Shown piece after piece: positions 1 to 6,320 of a stretch of DNA of 10,426 bases. How positions within the stretch are numbered: position 1 is the stretch's first letter; the number at the start of each line of letters is the position of its first letter. Origin of the DNA: Kiritimatiellales bacterium (GTDB lineage: Bacteria > Verrucomicrobiota > Kiritimatiellia > Kiritimatiellales > Pontiellaceae); contig JAUUYK010000017.1 in NCBI GenBank assembly GCA_030588285.1, forward strand, positions 1 to 10,426, in the 5' to 3' direction. A program made the position numbers and the translations under genes. The notes beneath the pieces are model-generated. The model saw only the letters and a program-made list of their open reading frames with translations. It searched no databases and had not been told where the DNA came from.

Positions 1-22
1 ATTTAGCTAGAAGAGAAAACCT

Positions 23-1774
23 ATGAATAAAAAAGATTTAATCCCCGTCATCCTGCTCGCCTTGCTAATCCCCACATGGATGTTTATTGACCGCACCTTC
101 ATTGCGCCAAAATATCCGGCAAAAACGCCTGCTCCGATCGAGCAAACGACCCAAAATACGCTCGCAACTGAGGGCGCCGAAAATACGGCTTTAACCGAAA
201 CAAAAACCGCCGCCATCCCGGTCGTCGCGCCCGAAGTTCCAGAAATACCCGCCGATGAAGTGCTGTCCACGTTGCGGAATGAAAAGGTGCAAATCGAATT
301 AACCTCGCTGGGTGGCGGGATCAAATCAGCCACCCTATTCGGATATCCCGAACTCAACGAAAAAGAGAGCCTCCCCGTCGTGCTCGACTTTTCCAACTCC
401 GCCGCACTCGCCTATGAGGGTTTAGCTGGAATTAGCGCCAAAGAATCACTCCACATTCAACCGTCGGAGGATGGCCGGTCGGTTGTTTTTTCAAAAGCAT
501 GGAACTCAGAAACCACCTTTCAACGCACCATCACACTCGACGACAACTACCTCTTAAGTATAAATGACCGCTTTATAAACGCTAGTTCCAGCCCCTGGAA
601 CCTGCCCGCGGTCCGCATCCTAACTGGCCGCATGGAAAATCCGGCGGATATGAAAGCCACCAAAGGCGTCAGCATTCTTGGAGTCGACTCCTATACTCCA
701 GCCGGCGACATTAATTTTTGGGGTCGTAAGCTGAACAAACTATTTAAAGCCGCGGATAAAGCGGAGTCGATTGATGCGGTTCCGGAAGACATGCAAAATA
801 TAAGCGTTGAATGGGTCGCTGCAAAAAATAAATTTTTTACGCAGATTCTGAGTCCAGAAAATCCCATTGCAACCATGGCCATACTGTCCACTCGCAACAT
901 GAACGAGAAAGGTATTCTTCCCGAAAACATTGCCGCCGCACTGGCCTTCAAGCCCACCATTATTAACGCAGGCGAAACGTTTGAATTAAACTACACCTTT
1001 TTTATTGGACCAAAAAAGTACTCCATTCTGAAAGCTTCCGGCAACAATATGGAAGGCGTAATGGAATTTGAAACTACCGGATTCTTCTCTTGGATGAACT
1101 GGCTTATGGAGCCCTCCCGCCGAGCCCTCCTTTGGACTCTAAATCTATTTCACGGAATGGTTCATAACTACGGGGTTGCCATCATTCTGCTCACTCTACT
1201 GATTCGGATCCTGTTCTGGCCACTCACCCACAAGAGCACCGAAAGCATGCGACGTATGCAAGAGATTCAACCTGAAATTAAAGCGCTCCAAGCCAAACAC
1301 GGGAAAAACAATCCGCAGCAACTTCAGCAGGAAACCATGAAGCTCTACAAAGAGAAGAAGGTTAATCCTATGGGCGGGTGCCTACCTATGTTTGTGCAGA
1401 TTCCTGTATTTATCGCGCTCTTCACCGTCCTCCGCAATGCCATTGAACTGCGTTACTCCAGCTTTCTTTGGGTGGCCGATCTCAGCCAACCTGAAAACCT
1501 TTTCGCAGGACAAATCCCCTTTGTTGGATCGCTTAATATTCTGCCGCTTTTAATGTCCGTTTCCATGATTTGGCAGCAAAAGCTGAGTTCTCCCGGAACA
1601 GCAGCAACGCCCGAACAGCAGCAACAGCAAAAAATGATGATGTTCATGATGCCGATCATGATGCTGTTTTTCTTCTACAGCATGCCTTCCGGCCTCGTAT
1701 TGTATTGGACCACCAGCAACCTGCTCATGATTGCCCAGACCAGCCTACGGAACCTGAAAAAGAAGAACGCTTAG
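23..1774 (+). CDS. yidC: Membrane protein insertase YidC
   Basis: Inserts and folds inner-membrane proteins, alone or with SecYEG. The 583-residue product is slightly longer than E. coli YidC (548). It starts with a membrane anchor (about residues 6-22), followed by a P/A/T/E-rich linker and a large periplasmic P1 domain (about 75-335). The conserved core follows: the TM2 segment with the hydrophilic-groove arginine (R395, in LTLLIRILFWPLT), a basic cytoplasmic coiled hairpin (about 405-445), NPMGGC (448-453), and the last helices with the PSGLVLYW signature (555-562). A Q-rich then Met-rich stretch (about 530-550) precedes the last helix. The C-terminus is short and basic (NLKKKNA). The ATG follows a modest AAGAG purine stretch. 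A stop in the first bases (TAG at 4-6 or 8-10) may end an upstream gene, often rnpA or yidD in other genomes, but too little is visible to call it. Confidence 0.97.
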   Translation: MNKKDLIPVILLALLIPTWMFIDRTFIAPKYPAKTPAPIEQTTQNTLATEGAENTALTETKTAAIPVVAPEVPEIPADEVLSTLRNEKVQIELTSLGGGIKSATLFGYPELNEKESLPVVLDFSNSAALAYEGLAGISAKESLHIQPSEDGRSVVFSKAWNSETTFQRTITLDDNYLLSINDRFINASSSPWNLPAVRILTGRMENPADMKATKGVSILGVDSYTPAGDINFWGRKLNKLFKAADKAESIDAVPEDMQNISVEWVAAKNKFFTQILSPENPIATMAILSTRNMNEKGILPENIAAALAFKPTIINAGETFELNYTFFIGPKKYSILKASGNNMEGVMEFETTGFFSWMNWLMEPSRRALLWTLNLFHGMVHNYGVAIILLTLLIRILFWPLTHKSTESMRRMQEIQPEIKALQAKHGKNNPQQLQQETMKLYKEKKVNPMGGCLPMFVQIPVFIALFTVLRNAIELRYSSFLWVADLSQPENLFAGQIPFVGSLNILPLLMSVSMIWQQKLSSPGTAATPEQQQQQKMMMFMMPIMMLFFFYSMPSGLVLYWTTSNLLMIAQTSLRNLKKKNA

Positions 1775-1791
1775 AGTGGGAGTTTGGCTTG

Positions 1792-1825
1792 GTGCTTGGT
1801 GAAGCTTTCCAAGCACATACTTTTT
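1792..1825 (+). terminator. Intrinsic terminator of yidC
   Basis: A perfect 8-bp stem, GTGCTTGG (1792-1799) with CCAAGCAC (1809-1816), encloses a 9-nt loop. It is followed after ATAC by a TTTTT run (1821-1825). It begins 17 bp after the yidC stop and lies before the convergent rpoN stop, as expected for a factor-independent terminator. The 4-nt offset before the T run makes it imperfect. There is no T run on the other strand, so it should act only for yidC. Confidence 0.7.
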
Positions 1826-1859
1826 ATCCAAACACCAAATCGATAAAATGCGCCCGAGC

Positions 1860-3281
1860 TTAATGCTGTTTTCGTAAATGCGACGGAAGAATGCGGAGTT
1901 GATCGCGATATTTTGCCACGGTACGCCGGGCAATTTTAATCCCCTGCTCTTCCAGTACCTTAACTAGTTTTGCATCGGATAATGGTTTCGTTTTATCTTC
2001 CGCGTGTACAATATCAGACAATGCTGCTTTAACCGCTTCGTTTGAAATGGCTTCGCCACCGGCTGTCATTACGCCTGGTTTGAAAAAATATTTCATGCTG
2101 AGCAATCCCTGCGGGGTTTGCATATACTTCCCCGCTGTGGCTCGGCTAATGGTGGTTTCATGAACGTCTAACAATTCCGCAACGGTTTTCATATTCAGCG
2201 GTTTTAGTTTAGATACGCCATGGTCAAAATAATCGCGTTGGATACGGACAATCTCAATCGCAATCCGATGAATCGTATCCATCCGCTGATCAATGCTCTG
2301 TATAAACTGTTTCGACTTCGCAATCTTTTCGCGGATGTAAATTTTCACTTCTTTTGAGGTTTTCGGATCTTTTAGCATCCGCAGATATTTTTGATTGATG
2401 AAGAGCCGTGGATACGGCTTCTTGTTCTGCGTGATAACATATTCGCCATCTTTCTTCGTTAGAATAATTTCGGGCGTAACATATTCAATCCGCTCTTCAC
2501 TAAATCTATGACCGGGCTTGGGGTCCAACTTCGCTACGGAGGCCGCCAGCTCCTTTACACGACCAACTGTTAATCCCATCGCCCGAGCAATCTCTTCGAA
2601 CTTATGGCGTCCGAGCAAATCAAGGTGATCTGCTACGAGTTGATATTCCTGCGAGTCTTCCCTTCCAGCACGTTTTAGCTGTAGCAACAGACATTCGCGC
2701 AAATCGCGAGCCCCAACGCCGGCCGGCTCAAAGTCCTGGATCGTATACAGAATTTTATCGAGCGTTTCCCGGGGGAAATTAGGCAAGGCCAACAAATCCT
2801 CAACATCGAGTTGCAGATAGCCTTCATCATCAATATTACCGATCACAATTTCGGCAATTTTTCGTTCATACTCGCTTAAGTTGGAAAGTGATAATTGATC
2901 CAAGAGCTGATCGTGTAGCGAGGATGCTTCGGAGAGCGAATCCATCATATACTGATATTTTTCTTCGGCATCACTACCGCCGGAAACCTGTCGACTTTCG
3001 TAACTGGACTCGCTCCATTCCTCGCCGAGCGCAGCCAATTTTTCTAATTCATTATCAAATTCATCGCGCTCAGCATCCTTCGTTCCCTGTTCAATCTCGA
3101 TTTGTTCGGCGGGTTCATCTGCGACTGCATCAAGTGTGGGATTCTCAGAAAGTTCCTGTTGAATCATTTGCTGAAGATCGAGCAAAGGCATTTGTAAAAT
3201 TTCTAACGATTGAAAAAGATGCGGAGCAAGCGTTTGCTGCATCTTCATTTCTTGCCTTAAAACTAGTCCGAGATGTGCCAT
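1860..3281 (-). CDS. rpoN: RNA polymerase sigma-54 factor
   Basis: Alternative sigma factor that recognises -24/-12 promoters and needs an AAA+ enhancer-binding protein to open them. The 473-residue product has the family's usual length. It has a Gln/Leu-rich region I (1-50, starting MAHLGLVLRQEMKMQQ), an acidic region II (about 55-115), a core-binding region, a helix-turn-helix (about 366-386, TVAELLDVHETTISRA) and the RpoN box ARRTVAKYRD (451-460). The frame stays open upstream to an ATG at 3446. I chose 3281 because family homology begins exactly there and AGGG (3293-3290) sits 8 nt before it; the 55-residue extension is basic, low-complexity and unlike sigma-54. No lptB, hpf or ptsN, the common rpoN neighbours in proteobacteria, are visible, and no enhancer-binding protein lies in the window. 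Confidence 0.97.
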   Translation of the reverse strand: MAHLGLVLRQEMKMQQTLAPHLFQSLEILQMPLLDLQQMIQQELSENPTLDAVADEPAEQIEIEQGTKDAERDEFDNELEKLAALGEEWSESSYESRQVSGGSDAEEKYQYMMDSLSEASSLHDQLLDQLSLSNLSEYERKIAEIVIGNIDDEGYLQLDVEDLLALPNFPRETLDKILYTIQDFEPAGVGARDLRECLLLQLKRAGREDSQEYQLVADHLDLLGRHKFEEIARAMGLTVGRVKELAASVAKLDPKPGHRFSEERIEYVTPEIILTKKDGEYVITQNKKPYPRLFINQKYLRMLKDPKTSKEVKIYIREKIAKSKQFIQSIDQRMDTIHRIAIEIVRIQRDYFDHGVSKLKPLNMKTVAELLDVHETTISRATAGKYMQTPQGLLSMKYFFKPGVMTAGGEAISNEAVKAALSDIVHAEDKTKPLSDAKLVKVLEEQGIKIARRTVAKYRDQLRILPSHLRKQH

Positions 3282-3305
3282 GCATGGAACCCTACCGTTT
3301 CGCGT

Positions 3306-3320
3306 GCATAGCTCAAGCCA
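3306..3320 (-). promoter_or_regulatory. Possible sigma-54 (-24/-12) promoter of rpoN
   Basis: On the minus strand TGGCTTGAGCTATGC has GG and GC at the exact spacing of the sigma-54 consensus (TGGCAC-N5-TTGC), with mismatches at the AC and at the first T of TTGC. It would start transcription near 3295, giving a leader of about 14 nt that still contains the AGGG ribosome site. Position and spacing are attractive, but a GG-N10-GC match is common by chance. Confidence 0.3.
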
Positions 3321-3412
3321 ACGTTTGAAAAAGAATAAAGTTTTTAGCCGGCTGAGGATTTGTTTTTTTTTTGAGCGTCCCCTTATTGGGATCAGGGAAT
3401 GAAAAGAAACCG

Positions 3413-3424
3413 TATTGCGCAATA
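3413..3424. repeat. 12-bp perfect palindrome between rpoN and the yycJ-like gene
   Basis: TATTGCGCAATA is a perfect palindrome in the 215-bp gap between the divergent genes rpoN and yycJ-like. It could be an operator half-site pair or an incidental match. The same gap holds a run of ten T (3363-3372) and a small CGAAG/CTTCG hairpin (3447-3459). I could not place a convincing sigma-70 promoter for either gene. Confidence 0.3.
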
Positions 3425-3480
3425 TTTCTCTAATATAAGTTTTCATCGAAGCCCCTTCGTTTATGATGAGCGTTTGATTT

Positions 3481-3486
3481 AGGGAG
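3481..3486 (+). promoter_or_regulatory. Ribosome binding site deciding the yycJ-like start
   Basis: AGGGAG lies 10 nt before the ATG at 3497 and 16 nt before the second in-frame ATG at 3503. The spacing favours the first. Confidence 0.6.
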
Positions 3487-3496
3487 CATCTAATTT

Positions 3497-4300
3497 ATGA
3501 TCATGGAAGTCTGCATTTTAGCCAGTGGAAGTTCGGGAAACTCCATCTATGTGGCCTCAGAAAATACCCGAATTTTGATCGATGCAGGCCTTAGCGCAAA
3601 ACAGATTGCACTGCGCTTAGAACAGATTGGCGTTGCTCCCGAAAGTATTAACGGGATTTGCGTTTCCCATGAGCATGGCGATCATATTGCCGGCCTCCGG
3701 GTTTTTCAAAAACGGCATGGCACTCCGATCTATGGGAATGCAGGGACGCTGAAAGGAATTATGCGCCACCCCAAAGCACATGAAATATCGGCCAAGGTAT
3801 TCCAGACGGGCTCTGCCTTTGAAATCGGCGACATCTCGATTGAACCCTTCTCCATTCCTCACGACGCCTATGAACCCGTTGGATTCCGCCTTAAAAGTGA
3901 AGAGACCAGTGTCGGTATAGTAACTGACTTAGGAATGAGCACCGCACTCGTACGTGACAAATTGAAAGGGTGCAAAGTCATTGTTGTTGAAGCCAATCAC
4001 GACGAAGATCTGTTGCGCGAAGCGCCCCGCCCATGGTCGCTTAAACAACGCATACGCAGCCGACAAGGCCACCTTTCTAATATCGATGCCGCCCGTCTCA
4101 TTATTGAGAGTGCCACGAAAAACCTCGAACACGTCTACTTGGCTCACCTAAGCTCCGATTGCAATACGCCCGATACCGCACTACGCACGGTCGCCTCTCA
4201 GCTTCGGCTGGATGGCTTGGAACACATCACCCTCGAAGTCTCTCTGGCCCGTCAAATATCCAGTGTTTGGAAAGCAAAAAAGCTGATGGTTGATAAATAA
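3497..4300 (+). CDS. MBL-fold metallohydrolase, YycJ/WalJ-type exonuclease
   Basis: The 267-residue product belongs to the metallo-beta-lactamase fold, YycJ/WalJ (VicX) group. It opens with the group signature ILASGSSGNS and carries the metal-binding motif SHEHGDH (H58, H60, D62, H63). Further likely metal ligands or conserved family residues are H122 (SIPHDAYEPVGF), D144 (VTDLG), H192 (GHLSN) and H217 (LAHLSS). All ligands look intact, so it should be active. Characterised members are 5'-to-3' DNA exonucleases linked to mismatch repair; in Firmicutes the gene sits in the walRK operon. Here there is no two-component system nearby, so a DNA-processing role is more likely than a signalling one. 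It is divergent from rpoN and followed by a convergent gene, so it is probably transcribed alone. Confidence 0.88.
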   Translation: MIMEVCILASGSSGNSIYVASENTRILIDAGLSAKQIALRLEQIGVAPESINGICVSHEHGDHIAGLRVFQKRHGTPIYGNAGTLKGIMRHPKAHEISAKVFQTGSAFEIGDISIEPFSIPHDAYEPVGFRLKSEETSVGIVTDLGMSTALVRDKLKGCKVIVVEANHDEDLLREAPRPWSLKQRIRSRQGHLSNIDAARLIIESATKNLEHVYLAHLSSDCNTPDTALRTVASQLRLDGLEHITLEVSLARQISSVWKAKKLMVDK

Positions 4301-4386
4301 CCGAACGTCGGAGTAAATATTGCACCCAATTCGCTTAAGGAAGTTCCATAGGAATGTCCTGTGCCATTCACGATTGCACCGTTGGC

Positions 4387-4962
4387 CTATAAGCCGATCT
4401 GGTTGCGGAGTTCGGTCGAACTGATGTCTTCGCGAAACACCGCTTCCGGGATCGGAATAAAAAGTTCTTCAAATCCGGCGGGAATATTAATCTGTTCCAA
4501 TCCCTGAAACTCACCGCGATGCAAACGACCGGCAATTACGAACCGCGTTCCCAAGGCTTGGAACCGTGCGAGCATGGCAGGGACATCGGAATGATAGTCG
4601 GAACGGAACAGCCGGATTGCGGTATCAAAACCTAGTGCAAACCACGCTTGGGGGAAAAGCTCGGCTTTTTCGGCAAACGTCGGGGCGTGGGTCAGCACCA
4701 TGGAATAGCACCCCTTTAATTGAAGTAGCCGACCTTCAACGTCGGAAACATTAAGCGGGGGCTTATCGACATTGGTTACAGACAGTTCAAAAAAACCCGG
4801 CCGCTTCGCAATCTGCTCGGCCGCCAACAATAATCGTTCGTGGCCCGTATGCATCGGATTAAACGAGCCGGGAACCAAGATGAACTCATCGGGAAGTTCA
4901 TCGAAACCGGCTGTAATATAAGCCGATTCGTCATCGATCAATAGATCGAGTGCATCTTTCAT
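4387..4962 (-). CDS. NadD-like nucleotidyltransferase (HxGH superfamily)
   Basis: A 191-residue Rossmann-fold nucleotidyltransferase. The nucleotide-binding loop PGSFNPMHTGH (31-41, H38 and H41) matches the GGxFxPxHxGH motif of NaMN/NMN adenylyltransferases. FALGFDTAIRLF (mid-protein) resembles the NadD segment with its conserved Asp, and ISSTELR (180-186) matches the C-terminal ISSTxIR motif. It carries about 26 extra N-terminal residues before the first strand, and ends right after ISSTELRNQIGL, without the C-terminal segment usual in NadD. It is probably an adenylyl- or cytidylyltransferase of unknown substrate; NaMN or NMN is the best guess. Its start codon overlaps the stop of the CinA-like gene (ATGA, 4959-4962), so the two are translationally coupled and probably act together. 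The housekeeping nadD may be elsewhere. Confidence 0.8.
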   Translation of the reverse strand: MKDALDLLIDDESAYITAGFDELPDEFILVPGSFNPMHTGHERLLLAAEQIAKRPGFFELSVTNVDKPPLNVSDVEGRLLQLKGCYSMVLTHAPTFAEKAELFPQAWFALGFDTAIRLFRSDYHSDVPAMLARFQALGTRFVIAGRLHRGEFQGLEQINIPAGFEELFIPIPEAVFREDISSTELRNQIGL

Positions 4963-5441
4963 ATTTCCGTCTTTACAAATTTATAAATTTCAGCGAGTAG
5001 AAACGTAGCCACCTGATCATCCTGTTGTTGCCGAGTTTCGGGACCGAGTTTCACGAACGAGGAAACCGTTCGATCTAACGATTTAATGCCAATACATGCT
5101 CGATCGCTGCCGCGTCGTTCGCGATTAGTTTGCAACGCGGCCGTGCAGGAAATTCCTAGAGGAATTGAAGCGTGAGGCGCGAGATGTGAAGCGCGTTCAA
5201 ATGCGCGGATAGCTAGAAAACGGGCGGTTTTTTCAGAGCACGCCTGCTCGGGCAACTCCCCGAGATAAGCCGTCAGCGCCTCGGAGCAGTAAGGAATTTG
5301 CACTTCAAGAACAAATCGGGAGGCGCCGGGGTGCGTAAGAATCGCGGAGAGCGCGGCAACCCCCCCGCCGGTCACAACAATACTGGCACTGTAACCACTC
5401 GCCTGAATCGCCTCGATCTGGATGTTTTTCGCTCCGTTCAT
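4959..5441 (-). CDS. Divergent CinA C-terminal (PncC-like) domain protein
   Basis: A 160-residue single-domain protein that aligns with the CinA C-terminal/PncC family, which deamidates NMN to NaMN. The TGGGVAALSAILTHPGASR stretch (24-42) matches the family's TGGLLAaxLTxVPGaSR region, followed by Y51-xx-EA and a YLGELP segment matching the family's LLGV. The catalytic signature is altered: residues before TGG read SIVV, where active members have AESC or AESL, so the nucleophilic Ser is absent. The later TGIAGP motif is replaced by SCTAAL (98-103). It is therefore probably not a normal amidase; it may bind a nucleotide ligand or use another chemistry. The start at 5441 was chosen because family homology begins close to it. 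An upstream ATG at 5486 lies inside a terminator hairpin with AGGG touching it. No good ribosome site precedes 5441. Confidence 0.75.
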   Translation of the reverse strand: MNGAKNIQIEAIQASGYSASIVVTGGGVAALSAILTHPGASRFVLEVQIPYCSEALTAYLGELPEQACSEKTARFLAIRAFERASHLAPHASIPLGISCTAALQTNRERRGSDRACIGIKSLDRTVSSFVKLGPETRQQQDDQVATFLLAEIYKFVKTEI

Positions 5442-5486
5442 ACAAAAAGAATGCCGAAATCTTTCCCCTATTGGAAGTTTCGGCAT
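5442..5486 (-). terminator. Intrinsic terminator after the cyclophilin gene, abutting the CinA-like start
   Basis: Read on the minus strand, ATGCCGAAA (5486-5478) pairs perfectly with TTTCGGCAT (5459-5451). The stem extends inward as CTTCC with GGAAAG (one bulge, plus one unpaired A), leaving an AATAGG loop. A TCTTTTTGT tail (5450-5442) follows at once. It lies 25 bp after the cyclophilin stop codon, and its T tract ends two bases before the ATG at 5441. The only strong purine-rich ribosome-like sequence (AGGGGA) is inside the hairpin, so the structure could also act as an attenuator for the CinA-like/NadD-like pair. Confidence 0.8.
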
Positions 5487-5492
5487 CCCTAT

Positions 5493-5510
5493 TTTTCGAA
5501 CAATCGAAAA
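5493..5510. repeat. Short inverted repeat directly after the cyclophilin stop codon
   Basis: TTTTCGA (5493-5499) and TCGAAAA (5504-5510) form a perfect 7-bp inverted repeat with a 4-nt loop, one base beyond the cyclophilin stop. It is followed by the stronger GC-containing terminator hairpin, so the transcript end would carry two stem-loops in tandem. It may protect the 3' end or be a protein-binding site. Confidence 0.5.
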
Positions 5511-5511
5511 T

Positions 5512-6231
5512 TTACTCTTCGATCACACTGATTTCGCTGATGATAATCGGCTCATTGGGAACATCTTGTCCGCCCGTTGAAACGCCTTTAATTTCGTTTG
5601 CCACGTCCATGCCTTCAATCACTTTTCCGAAGACGCAATAGCCCCAACCTTGCGAGGTTTTTGCGGTATGGTTCAAAAAGTCGTTGTCTTTTACATTAAT
5701 AAAAAACTGGGCGCCGCCACTATGCGGATCCGAGGTGCGGGCCATGGCAATGGTTCCAACATCGTTGGCGAGGCCATTGTCGGCTTCGTTTTCAACGGTA
5801 TGGGGTGCCGCTTTCTGATTCATATTCTCGTCGAATCCGCCGCCCTGAATCATGAAGTTTTCGATGACTCGGTGGAAAATAACGCCGTTGTAATGGCCTG
5901 AATTTACATATTTCATGAAGTTTTCGACGGTTTTCGGCGCTTTTTCTTTGTCGAGTTCGAGTTTGATATCGCCTTTAGAGGTTTTAATTACGATCATTAC
6001 ACTATTCCTTTCTGCTACGAGTTGTTCTTTTTTGGATGCTTCGACGGGTTTTTCAATGACTTCCTCAACCACAATGGGTTCGAGAGCCTTTTCCTGCGTT
6101 TCTTTTTCCTCGGCCTGTTCCTGCTTGGGTGGCTCAATCTCTTTCGCCGGTTCAACTGCAAGTGGCGGAGTGGGTTTACAACCGGCGATCAGGCCAGCCA
6201 ATAGGGTGATTAGTGCGATACGTTTAAACAT
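5512..6231 (-). CDS. Cyclophilin-type peptidyl-prolyl isomerase with lipoprotein signal
   Basis: Catalyses cis-trans isomerisation of Xaa-Pro bonds during protein folding. The 239-residue form begins with a lipoprotein signal peptide (KR, hydrophobic core, lipobox LIAGC with C18), then a Pro/Glu/Lys-rich linker (about 19-78), then a complete cyclophilin domain (79-239). Catalytic landmarks are present: FHR (R121), FMIQGGGF (126-133), AMART, and AQFFINVKDNDFLN. The domain closely resembles cytosolic E. coli PpiB, including QGWGYCVF and the C-terminal QDVPNEPIII. The start is supported by GGAGG (6240-6236), 4 nt upstream. The protein should be tethered to the inner or outer membrane by its acylated Cys18. 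An internal start at 5997 has its own ribosome site and would give a 161-residue cytosolic PpiB-sized form. The gene ends at a terminator before the CinA-like gene. Confidence 0.95.
   Translation of the reverse strand: MFKRIALITLLAGLIAGCKPTPPLAVEPAKEIEPPKQEQAEEKETQEKALEPIVVEEVIEKPVEASKKEQLVAERNSVMIVIKTSKGDIKLELDKEKAPKTVENFMKYVNSGHYNGVIFHRVIENFMIQGGGFDENMNQKAAPHTVENEADNGLANDVGTIAMARTSDPHSGGAQFFINVKDNDFLNHTAKTSQGWGYCVFGKVIEGMDVANEIKGVSTGGQDVPNEPIIISEISVIEE
5998..6013 (-). promoter_or_regulatory. Internal ribosome binding site for a short cytosolic cyclophilin
   Basis: On the minus strand AAAGGAA lies 8 nt before the in-frame ATG at 5997 (codon 79), an ideal distance. That ATG begins MIVIKTSKGDI, exactly where cytosolic PpiB proteins begin, giving a 161-residue product. 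The purine run also encodes ordinary linker residues (ER), so the match could be coincidental. Confidence 0.45.
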
Positions 6232-6320
6232 GCTTCCTCCGTTGGGTTGACAAAGTTCAGAAAATTATTGGTCTTTGCGTAGGTTGTCGATAACGTTTGC
6301 CGCTGAATTTTGGATTAATT

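Noticed and set aside
3282..3446. 55-codon N-terminal extension of rpoN from an ATG at 3446
   Set aside because: The extension is basic and low-complexity, crosses an A10 tract, and has no sigma-54 homology; the family start and an AGGG at good spacing support 3281.
4319..4380. Direct repeat ATTGCACC in the convergent gap
   Set aside because: Two copies of an 8-mer about 50 bp apart are too short to interpret.
4301..4386. Terminator between the convergent yycJ-like and NadD-like genes
   Set aside because: Only a 4-bp stem (CCGA/TCGG at 4301-4311) and scattered short repeats are visible, with no T run on either strand.
5442..5486. 15-codon N-terminal extension of the CinA-like gene from ATG 5486
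   Set aside because: These codons form a terminator hairpin, and the only purine tract touches the ATG directly, leaving no spacing.
6247..6275. TTGACA at 6247-6252 as a -35 box for the acyltransferase gene
   Set aside because: The hexamer is perfect, but no recognisable -10 box occurs at 16-18 bp spacing.
6297..6320. TTG start eight codons upstream for the acyltransferase
   Set aside because: No ribosome site precedes it, and two ATG codons follow at 6321 and 6324 near the expected family start.
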